Positions 23,739 through 34,416 of a DNA stretch of 64,000 bases are shown piece after piece (position 1 is the stretch's first letter; every line of letters begins with the position of its first letter). The notes under the pieces were generated by a model. That model was not told the DNA's origin. It saw nothing but the letters and a program-made list of their open reading frames with translations, and did not search any database. The translations under genes were made by a program, and so were the position numbers. This stretch comes from Tetrahymena elliotti 4EA. Its lineage: Eukaryota > Ciliophora > Oligohymenophorea > Hymenostomatida > Tetrahymenidae. The stretch lies in contig JH720333.1 of NCBI GenBank assembly GCA_000231825.2, forward strand, positions 62,001-126,000, given 5' to 3'.

Positions 23739-25829
23739 TCAAAAAAGCTCATATGTGCATTTGTAACTTTTCAAATTCTTAGTGGTAACTTCATAAAAAT
23801 TGTTTTCAACTCTTACTGTTGTCCCATTAGATTTTAAGTTGTAAACATACCCAATCTACTTTTTATTATCACTTTTATCAAATAACTCCATCTTTTCTAA
23901 GTTCCAATTGTTGACATCTACTACTCCAATCTTCTACTCTTAGTAATATTCAATCATTAATACAGACCCATCATCATAAACTATTCCTTTCTACTCAATA
24001 TATTTTTAAACTTTACTTAGTTATTAATTTTGTTTTGTCTCTTATTCAAATAAATCTAAGTTTAGCTATTACTTTTCAATTTTACTTAAATTTTCTTTTA
24101 ATTTTTCTATTTCTTTGTTTAACAAAGCATTTTGGCTCTACAGCTACTCTATGATTTCTTTTTCTTTTGAGCATTTTTCATTTTGTTTTGAGTCAATTTT
24201 TTATAGGAAACTCTTTTCGTGATGAATAATAGGATAAAACCTATCAGAATACATCTAAACAAATTCAATACCTTAATATAATTTAGAAATTAGCTGCTAC
24301 AATTCTCCGTTTTTGTCTACAACAGCTTCATTAAACTATTGATCTAATTAAAATTCAAATGAAAGAATTCCTTTTAATATTATCAAAATTTCTTTTATGC
24401 TTAACCTATTTCTTGGGATGAATTAAGTTAAACCATCTATGATATACTTAAGCTACTTCTGGTAAACAAAATTTTAGAAATCTTAAGTGTATTGTAAAGG
24501 TTAGTGTTTGTTAAATACTAAGTTGAAGTTAAATCCTGAGATCATAGTGAACATCAGATAGCCTATTAATTAGTTAGAGAAATAAATATTTTTATAATTT
24601 TTTTTCTCAAATTACCTAAAGAACATGCTTCACTCTTCAAATATGATTTTTAATTAAAAATTATAAATTAAATTGTTTTAACATAATACATATTATTACT
24701 CTTGAGCTTGGCTCTTGTTTTACAACTAATCCCAGCTTTTTATATTCTTTAAAATATAAATCATACTAGCTAGGATTATAGCATTCTGGTGCCTGACAAG
24801 CTACATTACCCATCTTAATATGTTGAAAAAATATTTAAAAAAGAATTTAAATTAATTAACAATATAAAATACATATTAATTCACTCCATATCCTGATTAT
24901 TTGGTGAGGTTTTCTGCAAATCCAAAATCAGCTAATTCATTTATTTTTTTCAAAATTTATATTAAAAAAATAATTAAACTGTAAAATTTACAAACAACTG
25001 CGTTTCCGTTATAATCAATAAGAATATTATCCATCTTAAGATCATTTACAAGACAATTTTTTGAATGAATGAAGTAAAGCCCCTCTGCTATATCTTTGGA
25101 ATATTTGATTGCAGTCAACTCATTAAGTTTTTCGTCATTTGTGTTTTCAATAATTTATTTCAAAGTTCCTATTTTTTTTAACAAATTAACATTAAGATTT
25201 TTTTTGGAGTTATTTTTTTACCCAAGCATTCAGTTAAAACTAAATAAATAAATTCTTTTCCTTCTATCTGATTTAAAAGGTTTACTACATATGGAGAGCC
25301 TTAGCATTTTTTAAGAGTTTCAATCTCTTTCTTAACTTAGCCATAAGCATCCTAATTAACTTTTCCTTTCTTATCCTTAAAATGAATTCCTTTGATTGCA
25401 TACCTCTTATTAGAGCTTGTTTCTTTTGCCAAGACAACTTATCCTTGTACTCCCTATCCTAAATATCTAAACTCTCCATATCCCATTTCAATCAATTCAT
25501 TTTTCATGGTGTCATAGACTAGAGCTTAGGTAGGATTCAAGTCAGGTTCTTCTATATCTGATACTATTAATAAAAAGGGTAAATTTAATGATAAATCGTA
25601 TTATTTTTTAATGGGTCAGTGACGTATCGAAAGTTAAAAAAATTTTCATCTTAACTAAGGCAATAAGTATTGCAAACATTTTTAAGTAAAAATTACACAA
25701 CAACTCTTCTTTATCAAGCATCTAAATCCCTTTTTCTGCCCACATTTTTTTAAGTTTATTTCTGTTTAAAATATGGGATTCAATCTTCTATTATAATTGG
25801 TTTAAGGAACTATCACTCTGCTTCTTCAT
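23739..25829 (-). CDS. Protein kinase, seven exons (555 aa)
   Basis: Exons 25697-25829, 25222-25563, 24992-25168, 24873-24931, 24700-24813, 24616-24634 and 23739-24562; all junctions keep frame and use GT..AG. Kinase landmarks in order: Gly loop FRYLGQGVQGQVVLA, the ATP-binding lysine in RYAIKGI, catalytic loop CLVNDLKMDNIL, then SDFGFAE (the DFG motif) and CQAPECYNP (the APE motif). The catalytic Asp and Asn are kept, but HRD has become VND. The usual Asp of subdomain IX is replaced in SEACSLG, which is encoded by a 19-nt micro-exon. After the kinase domain come about 70 residues of coiled coil (KEKEIIEQLQSQNALLNKEI) and a C-terminal domain ending YKCTYELF. Probably an active but divergent ciliate kinase; substrate unknown. 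Confidence 0.85.
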
Positions 25830-26765
25830 TTTAATATTTTTGTTATGAATTATTTTTATCTATTTCTTCTTAGAAAGCTTAATAAATTATTTAAATCACT
25901 TAATGCGATCAATTATTAACTTATTAAAACAAAATAGCACCTCTGATCTGATTATTTTAATTCTAAATTTTTATTTATGAGATTATGGGATTTTTATCAA
26001 AAAATAGAATTAATTTTATCAATTGAATTAAAAAATAGAGAGATAGATTCCCAACAGAAATCAATTATTTTTTATCTTTCTGTTTGTTAATAAAAAGATA
26101 AATATTTTAATTACCAAATATTTTTTTATTTACCAAAATAAATAATATACAATTTTTCATAAATCTGATAAGAATTAAAAATTTAATAAAATGAAAAAAA
26201 AATGATTAATCGCTGTAAGTAATGAGAGAAAATACAAATATTAAGTTATTTTATTTTTATGATATATTAAAATAATATTTTTTCATTTACTAATTTAGTT
26301 AGAGTTAGATCACTAGATGCAGCCAAAAATATAATTTAAAAATAAATCTAAATCTAAGCAGATTTAAAAAGTGAACATCATCAAAAGAAAGAAATATTTA
26401 ATTTCATTTTTATGAGACTTTTAAAAAAGTCTTTTTTTTATTTTGAATCCCTTTACTTTATTTTTAATTTATAATTTAGAGTTTGAGTAATTTGATGTAA
26501 CAAAAAATCTCTAATTTAAAAATTAATAAACAAGTGAATGTAAATGAAGACAAATTGATATTAATTGATTGTTATTTTTATTAACTTAATTTAAAAAATG
26601 CAAATTTTTAATAATTTTTTAATGAAAATAAATAAAAACATTTGAATAAAATATTTATTAAGTATATTATTTAATCAATGAGTAACTTCAAATCTAAAGT
26701 TAAACCCTCTTTTAACTATTTCATTAAGCTGTTATACTGTAGCAACTTAAACTTCTCTTCTGTTT
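25830..26765. other. Intergenic region
   Basis: AT-rich spacer between two leftward genes. It should contain the kinase promoter near 25830-26100. No coding or RNA feature supported. Confidence 0.5.
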
Positions 26766-29349
26766 TCAAGGGAATAGTTAATTTCGAAAATTGGAGGACT
26801 ATTAATAAATTTAAAGTGAAATTAGTAGAATGTTTTAAATTACTTTTAAATACCTTATTTTTATAGAATATTTTTTGCTATCTAGTGTAACAGCTCCTGT
26901 ATTTTCCTTAAATAATCCATTAAATTCGTTTTCTTAATTTAAAACTATGAAGTTTTTAGGGTCATATTCATATTTGGGTAGTTACAAATCAACTTTCTTT
27001 AAGAAACTAGCTCTTTTTTTTGTATCACCTTCATCATCTGTATTAGCTGGGCTTGTACCACTAGATTTTCTTTCACCTGTAAATCTGATTTTGCTTATAA
27101 TATAATTTAACAAATCATAGTGAGTAGTTAAAGCTATAAGCTCATAAAAATCATAGAAAGTTAAATTATGAGTAATCTACTAGGCATATTCTACATTCTA
27201 CTATTTAAGTGTGACTTTTGATGGGCTTTTATGTTATGTTATGTTGAATAAATATTTTTTATTTCGATTAATTGCTAATAAATATTAATTTACAAGAAAG
27301 AAATAATTATATATTCTTCTGAGTTAACTAGTTCTTTGTAATATTTTTTACCTATTACATCATAAACACTTTTTTCCTCATTAGCTAATTTTTATTTTGA
27401 AATATTTATTTAGGATATACAAGTAATATTTGTTTTAACAATTTTACAGTCTTTAATGGTGAAGCTAATTTATTTTTTTTCTTCTAACTAGGATAGAGAA
27501 AGTCTAGCTAAGTTTGTAACTAAATCAGTTGTTTAATTATTACAACTTTAATCTAGTTAAGCCTATGATTAATAATATTAGCTCTATTTAGCTGATTATC
27601 TTTTGCTATCAACTGTCATTGCCTGTTTAGATCCCTAAATATACACTTAATCTTCTATAAACTTCTAAGTAGGAGGTTTTGAATTATTTTAAGAATTTTC
27701 CTATTATTCTTATTCTTTTGCTTCCTCTTCTTCTTATTATCCATCTTAGTTTTAATCCTTTTCCTAATCTTATGGATACATTTCTTAAATATCTTCTTCA
27801 TATTCTTTTAACTTTTATTTAAAATAAAAAAGTTTTAAACAAATTTATTTAAATAAATTATCAAAAAAATATAATTTTAATTTTAGAGTTTATTTATTAA
27901 AAACAAATTAATTACATAGGTTTCCAAGTTAGAAAATTTATTTGATAAAAGATCTTTTAATTATTCTCTAGAGAGTTAAATTTGTTTTTTGTAATTCAAT
28001 TCGTTGTCGAGTATTTCTATGTAAGGGAAATTCACAGTATAAACAACATCTTCTATTTCGCTGTGAGCTATTTCAATAGATTCTGGATATATTTCATTTT
28101 CATATGTAGAATTTTTTGGGTCTGATTTTGAAAATGACTCAAATTGCTCATAGTCAAATTCTAGCCTAGGGATATCGATGATATTTTCATCGTCATCATC
28201 TCCTTACTTATAGCTAACTATGTTCATGCATTTTTCAAAAAACTCTTTTATCTACTCATACTTGTATTAAATTAAGTATTCTAGAATACTAAAATTGAGC
28301 ATGTGAGTCAGGATTTTTTTAGGGCCTCTTTTCGTTTCAGATTTTTGATCTATTTCTTCTTCTTAATCTTACTATTAATCTTATTGCAATGCTTCATCTT
28401 CTTCCTATAAATCTTTAGGAAATTCTTAAGCTAAAATTTCAATACTATTTAATGAAATTGTAAGCTTATGGCCTTTGACGTTGACTGCTTTTTTAATATA
28501 CATTCTCATATCCCAATCAGAGATCTAAGAATAGGGAAGAAAAGACTTTTACTTAGCCAAAATCTTAGTGTGCTTATTCAAATCAATATTATGAACATCT
28601 TATTATTCTAGTGGCTCAAGCCTAATACCTCTATGATTTCTCTTTGTACCATATTTCTAGCTTTTAAATGCTTTTGAGTTTTCAATGAAGGTCCTTTTAT
28701 AAATGTTATATGAATGTGAATTTTTTAGTAATAGAATGTGTTTATTTAAAAATAAAAAAGAATACCTATCACATAGTAATCCAAAGTGTTTTACTGAATA
28801 TTCATAACTCTAAAACAACGCTTTGTAATAAAAATAAATTTATTTATTTAAATATTTTAGAAAATGGCTATTTTTGAAAATTGAAAAAAGTTTTAGCCAT
28901 TTTTTGAATATTTTTTATGATGAAAAAGATACATAGGTTGCTTTTAGTAGATTGAGGATTCAAGAGAGAGTCTTTCAAGTTAAATTAGCTTGTATTGTGA
29001 TTTTAGTTATTATATGCTATAGATTGGTTTATACTTGTGTTATAATTATTCTGCTAAGTGTACAGATTACCCTAAGATTTACTGCTTTCCAAAATATTAA
29101 ATTAATTCAAAGGAATATTTGGCACTTTTGTACCTTCTAATATACTGGACTGATTTGTGTAAACCCTATTTGTTTATACGTTCAAAAAATATGATGCAAA
29201 TGAAATCTATTTATAAATCTAATTAATAAATCTTCAAGTTACAGCTGTGAGTAAACCTAATTCAATTTAAACTAAAAGTTATTTGTCCCGAGTAATTTCT
29301 TAGGCATGGCATCTTAGGGATAAATTATTTGTGATTGAGTTCTATTCAT
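26766..29349 (-). CDS. Acidic protein of unknown function, six exons (716 aa)
   Basis: Exons 29243-29349, 28933-29165, 28766-28820, 27916-28693, 27294-27811 and 26766-27225. All five junctions are GT..AG and keep frame, which is strong support because a single ORF does not show the gene. The N-terminus is Asn/Gln/Ser-rich (MNRTQSQIIYPQDAMPKKLL). A globular part follows (SVKHFGLLCDRTFIENS, then KAVNVKGHKLTISLNSIEIL). There are two acidic Gln/Glu/Asp-rich stretches, and a later conserved-looking region around YDVIGKKYYKELVNSEEYII and FYDFYELIALTTHYDLLNYI. A further 45-nt intron near 26810-26860 is possible but would keep the same stop. No motif was recognised. The acidic blocks suggest a nuclear or chromatin-associated protein, as inference only. 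Confidence 0.75.
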
Positions 29350-30772
29350 TTTATTCTATCCTCTAAATAAATTGGTGGGACTTATTTATTTTAAGATTTC
29401 TACTTAATAATTACTGTGTTTTTTAGCTTGATTGCTTAAAATAGTAAGAAGGCTTTTTAAATCTAAATTGATTTAAGAGAATGATATTTATTATTATTAC
29501 TGCTGTTTTATTTTGTTGCTTTATTCAGACCAGTTATTTTTCAATTATTAATTCATTCAAAATATCATCAATCAATCAAATAAATAAATTAATAAAAAGA
29601 AGTCATCATCGATTAATATTTTAGCTACTAAATGTAAAAAATAAATAAATGATTAATTTTAAATAAAATGTTTAATTTATCTAATGTGTATTAAAAACAA
29701 TTTACACCTTTTAAAATATTAAATTTTAAAACATTTAATATTTAATTTAAAAACATTTTATTGATATCTAATATCCATTTTAACTGTTATTTTATTAAAA
29801 TAATTGGAGATTTTAACCTAAAATAATTTTTAAGATTGAGTTTATCAATTAATAAATAAACAAGAATTTATTTAACAACAAGTAAAATTTAGAAGAAGAA
29901 AATTAATCTTAGAAATGAATTTGGATAAAAATTATTAAGACTTATTTATTATTTTAAATAAAAATAAATATTTTAAAAAAATAATATTTAAAAAAAAAAA
30001 GAATTTAAATTGAACTAGAAATCCTCTTAACTAGTTTTAATTATTTTAGTTAAGAAAATATTTATTTACTATTATGGTCGATCAAATATTGTTTATTTCA
30101 TTTAAATTTATCAATTTGCAGTTCATAAAATTATTTTAGCAAGAATAATAAAATTAAAAAATGTTTAGAGTTAAAATTTGTTTTAAAAATATTATTAGGA
30201 TATTTAGTAATATTTTTTGTTTGTAATTATTTTAAATCAAGTTCATTAGAGTTTTTCTAAAATTTTATTTAAGTTTAATAAATTTATAACATTTAGCAGT
30301 TCTATCTAATCGTTCTACATTTTGTAATAAAAATAATGTTAAATTTTCATTTACTTATCTACACGTTTAAGCTTATTGTTAGATATTAACATTTAATTTA
30401 CTCTTATTAATAGCTAATCAAAATCTTTTTCTTTTAAGATTGAAGTAGAGTTTGATAGAAAACATTTACTTTTTTTTACATTTTATTTAAATATTGTATG
30501 TTATTACTGCTATTGATTGAAATATCCTATCAAGGTAAATAAAAAATGATTGATTCGTCTAAAAGAATTATAAATGAAAAGTAAAATAAAGATAAAATTA
30601 CTTTTTTATTTTAGAAGATTTATAGATAAAGAAAGAATGATTGATGATTAATAATCATTTTAAATTTGTTTTGTTATAATGCAATTATGTAAATGAGAGA
30701 ATAAAAAATAATACTAAATATTTAATTATTTGATTTTTTCTTGATTTGTTCGATTTATTAAAGCTAATCCTT
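29350..30772. other. Intergenic region
   Basis: Very AT-rich. It contains the upstream region of the 716-aa protein gene; the far side is the 3' end of the small secreted protein gene. Nothing else recognised. Confidence 0.5.
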
Positions 30773-31027
30773 TCAAAGATCTTAGACTCTTCTTTTTTTA
30801 CGACGAGGAACTGGTTTACCACAAGGACAGTTTTCGTTACCTTCTTTCTTATACCATTTACAGATAGATCCATCTTCACATTCGCATTCACCATTATCGT
30901 TATCTTAACATTAAAGCATTTTGTAAGTGCATTTGAAATCTTAAGCTATTTGCATGCAATTTGCATTGACATATTAGATAGCTAAACTAAGGACTACCAA
31001 TCCTAAAATAAAGTGAGATGCTTTCAT
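30773..31027 (-). CDS. Small secreted Cys-rich protein (84 aa)
   Basis: Single exon, ATG at 31027, TGA at 30773-30775. It starts with a clear signal peptide (MKASHFILGLVVLSLAIQYV, cleavage likely after NA near residue 23). The mature part of about 60 residues carries nine Cys (NCMQIAQDFKCTYKMLQC, then GECECEDGSICKWY and ENCPCGKP), a disulfide-rich pattern. It ends in a strongly basic stretch, PRRKKRR, which could be a processing or binding site. It is clearly less AT-rich than the surroundings. Function unknown; candidates are a secreted signal, an adhesive or a granule protein. I could not assign a family. Confidence 0.75.
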
Positions 31028-31065
31028 TCCTATTCTTATTTGTTTAAATTGTATATTTTTTTTTT

Positions 31066-31416
31066 TCAATTCAAACTAATTTAAAGTTTTTTACTAAGGA
31101 ATTATTATATTTTAATCAACTTATTAAGTTTTTTAAAATCAAAATATCCTTCTACTATTCCAAATGTAATTCTTTGGTTCTCTGCAAATTTTAAAATTCT
31201 AAACAAAATTTTTTAACAATTTTCTAAGCTAATAATCTAAAGAAGTTTATAACATCTATCAATCTACAATATTTTTTACTCATCAATTAAAAACATTATT
31301 CCAATTAATTAATAATCTACTATTCCTAATTTAATTCTTTGGTTCTCTACAAATTTTGAAAATTCTAAACAAAATTTTTTAACAATTTTCAAAGCTTCTA
31401 AATAAATTTTTTACAT
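31066..31416 (-). CDS. Possible 116-aa ORF with two in-frame 55-codon repeats
   Basis: Open frame from ATG 31416 to TGA 31066-31068 (TAA/TAG as Gln). It includes two copies of a 165-bp direct repeat, equal to 55 codons, each coding for ENQRI-x-x-GIV after a Lys-Phe pair (KFVENQRIKLGIV and KFAENQRITFGIV). A one-base indel separates the copies upstream of that motif, so the shared frame covers only part of the unit. Chance ORFs of this size occur in a one-stop, AT-rich genome, and there is no codon-composition support. It may be a remnant of a repeat protein. Confidence 0.3.
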
Positions 31417-31440
31417 CTATCAATCCACAACTCTTTTTAA
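31151..31440. repeat. Direct repeat, two units, 165-bp period
   Basis: Unit A starts at 31151 and unit B at 31316. Both share CTACTATTCC, ATTCTTTGGTTCTCT and AAACAAAATTTTTTAACAAT with few differences, and both continue to an ACATCTATCAAT block. The units are adjacent and in the same orientation. Confidence 0.8.
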
Positions 31441-31773
31441 ATATTTTTTATTACTGATAATAAATATGATTAAAATAACTTAATAAATAGATCTAAATGA
31501 TTTCTTAGAAAGAATAAAAAAATTACTTAAATTTTAATTATTAAAGATGTAAATTTGTTTTTTACTTTAAAATAAACAATTTTTATCTTAAAATATGAGC
31601 TTAAACATTTTTTTCTATTTACAACATTTTCATAATAAGAGTTCATTAAAAATTTGATTAAAGTTTACTTTAATTTATTGGTTAAATTTTACATTTTTTA
31701 ACAAATAAGAAATTAACTTTTAAATCATAAAAGGGAATTTTGTAAAATTTCAAAAAATAGGTAAAAATATACC

Positions 31774-32124
31774 TCATATTAATTCCATTAAAACGCATTT
31801 TTTTTGAGGCATAAAAGGATTTAAAAAGATATTAATTAATTATTGTAAGAATATTTTTTTATTTTCCATACAAATAAATTCTGAGAAACGCCTTTTATTT
31901 TATAAAAATGTTTTTTCACTTTCAAATTGTTAAAAAAACCACTTTTAAAATGAGTTGAAAAGAGCTTTTCTTAAAAATAAAGAAGAAATATTAGTAAAAT
32001 ATGCTAAACCGTTATCCTTTATCAAGTAATATCCATCAGGATATTCGTTTTTGTCTAAAGAATATTTAAGTTTATTTGTAATATGAATAAATGGCTTTGC
32101 AGTTGGTTGAGAATTTAATTTCAT
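31774..32124 (-). CDS. Possible small protein (116 aa)
   Basis: Open frame from ATG 32124 to TGA 31774-31776. The first 50 codons look coding: lower A+T and a varied sequence (MKLNSQPTAKPFIHITNKLK, then DKNEYPDGYYLIKDNGLAYF). The last 60 codons are much more AT-rich and Phe/Lys-heavy, so an unrecognised intron or an earlier true end is possible. No family recognised. Moderate to low confidence because ORFs of this length can arise by chance here. Confidence 0.4.
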
Positions 32125-32829
32125 GTTAATTAAATATCTGTTACATCAAACAAAATCAATATATTTTTTATTTGATAAAGATTGATTATTGAATTTTTTC
32201 ATTACAAAAATATCAAGAAGATAACAAAATATTTGTTTGGACTTAAGAATATGTTATTATTAGTTTAAAAAATTTAATCTGGAGGTTTAAGACAATTTGG
32301 GCACTTGGTGAAAGTAACAAATAAAACAATTTAAGTAAAATTAGTGGTGAATTGCAACTAATTAGTTGGGAATAAAAGAAATATGAATTATATTACTCAA
32401 AATAAGTTAAGTTAATTATTTGTGGAATTTATTGATTTTCGAATATAGAAAATAGAAGAAAATGAGTTATTTTTCAATCTAAACTCCTATCACTCAATTA
32501 AGATTAATTCACTACTAATTGGTTATTGAACCGAGAGTAATCAATAGTAAAAATAATGAAAAGTATGTAAAAAATTTCAATCAACTAATGAGTACTTTTT
32601 TGTGTGGTAAAATAAGTTAAGTTATGGATGACTTAAGAAATTGTTTAAAAAAAAACGAAAATAAAAATAAATAAATAAATAAAATTAACGATTTAGTGTT
32701 AAGTTTAAGATTTTAAATTTTGATAAAGATAAATCACGAATAATTATTTATTAATTGCCAAATTTTTAAACAAATAAACAAAAAAAGAAACAAAGAAGGA
32801 AAGTATCAAAAGAGAGAGGATAAGTAAAG
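32125..32829. other. Intergenic region and 5' flank
   Basis: Less AT-rich than most spacers, especially 32290-32640, which may reflect the promoter or 5' UTR of the gene starting at 32830. A GA-rich leader (about 32795-32826) directly precedes the ATG. No ORF or RNA gene supported. Confidence 0.45.
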
Positions 32830-33186
32830 ATGTCTTAAGAATTATCAAAAGAAGAACAAATTTTTTAAACAAAGAAGAATTTCATCACAAAATGTGTCTA
32901 GCTTAGTAAGTTCTTCTACGAGGTTTCTGATTCACGTATGGATTAGTTAAAGGGGCTCTTTATTTCAACTTTGCCTAATTTAGTCAAGGATGAATCATTC
33001 TAAAATGTTGAAAAATCTCTCTAAAATAGATTTGACTAAATGAAAGACGATCCTAAAATAAGTGATAAAGTCAAGAACTTAACAAAATCTCATGTCTAAT
33101 GCATATCCAGAATGAGAATTTTAAATAAGGAAAACCCTGAATTCTTGAGCTACAGCAAAAAATTATTTGATGAATTCAAGGCTTGA
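32830..33186 (+). CDS. Small helical protein (118 aa)
   Basis: Single exon, ATG 32830 after a purine-rich leader, TGA 33184-33186. Charged and probably all-helical (MSQELSKEEQIFQTKKNFIT, then NLVKDESFQNVEKSLQNRFD and FLSYSKKLFDEFKA). No membrane segment, two cysteines. Composition is clearly coding-like compared with both flanks. Function unknown and no family recognised. Confidence 0.7.
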
Positions 33187-34416
33187 GGATTTAAACATAG
33201 ATATTATAAAATAGCTATCAGTATTTAAGAACTAAATTGCAAAATAGAATTAATTAATCAGAATTTTATTATTTCTTCCCCATATTAATATAATAACTAT
33301 TTTTTAAGTAGACCAATATGTATTTACTTTTAAAACAAAAGATATATTGTCTATTTATAGTTTTTATTTACTAGTTTCCTATTATTTCAATTAAATAATC
33401 TACTTTCTTTAAACATTCATTATATTTTTATAATATTATTTTTTATCATTTCTAATATTTTCCTTCTATTAAAAAATAAAATATTTTATGTCTTCAATAT
33501 TAACAATTTTAATTATTATTTATACATGTTTTAAAGTTTTTATTTGTATTTTGTTAATTTTAATTAAGTACGACTAAGTAACTACTTTAATTACAAATTA
33601 CAGAATAGCAGCATCATAAGTAACAGAGTTAAGTACAGCTTATTTACCAGTAAATCCAACATATTGCATTTACTGAAGAACAATTTACTAATAAAATAAT
33701 TTTTTATTTATTATTACTATTTTTATGTTATTTATGTAAATTTTAAAATGATATTCATATTTAAAATTTTCAATCTTAAGGAAAGATTTCTATTTTTTTA
33801 ATCATTCATTATAAAGCTCAAAATATCTATCCTTTATGATTATCCTCCAAATTTTTATTCATTCATCCCCATCAGATTTCTAAAAAGTATTTATTTTAGT
33901 ATTATGTATTCTTATAAAAAACTATTTTCTTCTGAAAAGATCTAATTGAATTAAAAATTTAAGTATTTTTTAAATGTTAAGGATAATGTTGATCACATTT
34001 TTTGTGAAAATTATTTTAGATTACAATTTAATAAGAAAAATAATATGTATTATGTAAATCTAGATCAGTGAAAGAATTTAATGCAAATATTATATTTTAT
34101 TACAAATATTATTCAAATTATAATACAATTCATTCCAGCACAGTAAATTGTTTTTGGTAAATCTATCAATTTAATTATTGGATTGTTAATTTACCTGTTT
34201 TGAAGATCCGCTCTATAAGAAACTGGAATAAAATTAGTATGGATTTTTATTGGTTGAATTTTAATTTACTGACTTATTAATTATTGTAGAAATAGATTTT
34301 TATAAGTAGATAAACACAATGAAGAAGGATATTTTTTATAATTTTTATTAATAAATTTTTTTGCAAAACTTGTAAAATTAAATAAAAAAATAGTGAAACA
34401 AATAAAAAGTTAGAAA
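33187..34416. other. Intergenic region with a short coding-like patch
   Basis: AT-rich. A 75-bp patch at 33602-33675 is GC-richer and, read on the + strand, gives VTELSTAYLPVNPTYCIY before TGA. It has no identifiable start or splice partner, so it is not annotated as a gene. Confidence 0.4.

Noticed and set aside
26678..26866. 62-codon plus-strand frame
   Set aside because: Overlaps the 3' end of the minus-strand gene and has no coding features.
28952..29140. 62-codon hydrophobic plus-strand frame
   Set aside because: Antisense to exon 2 of the six-exon minus-strand gene at 26766-29349.
30746..30985. 79-codon plus-strand frame
   Set aside because: Antisense to the small secreted Cys-rich protein, whose signal peptide and composition make it the real gene.
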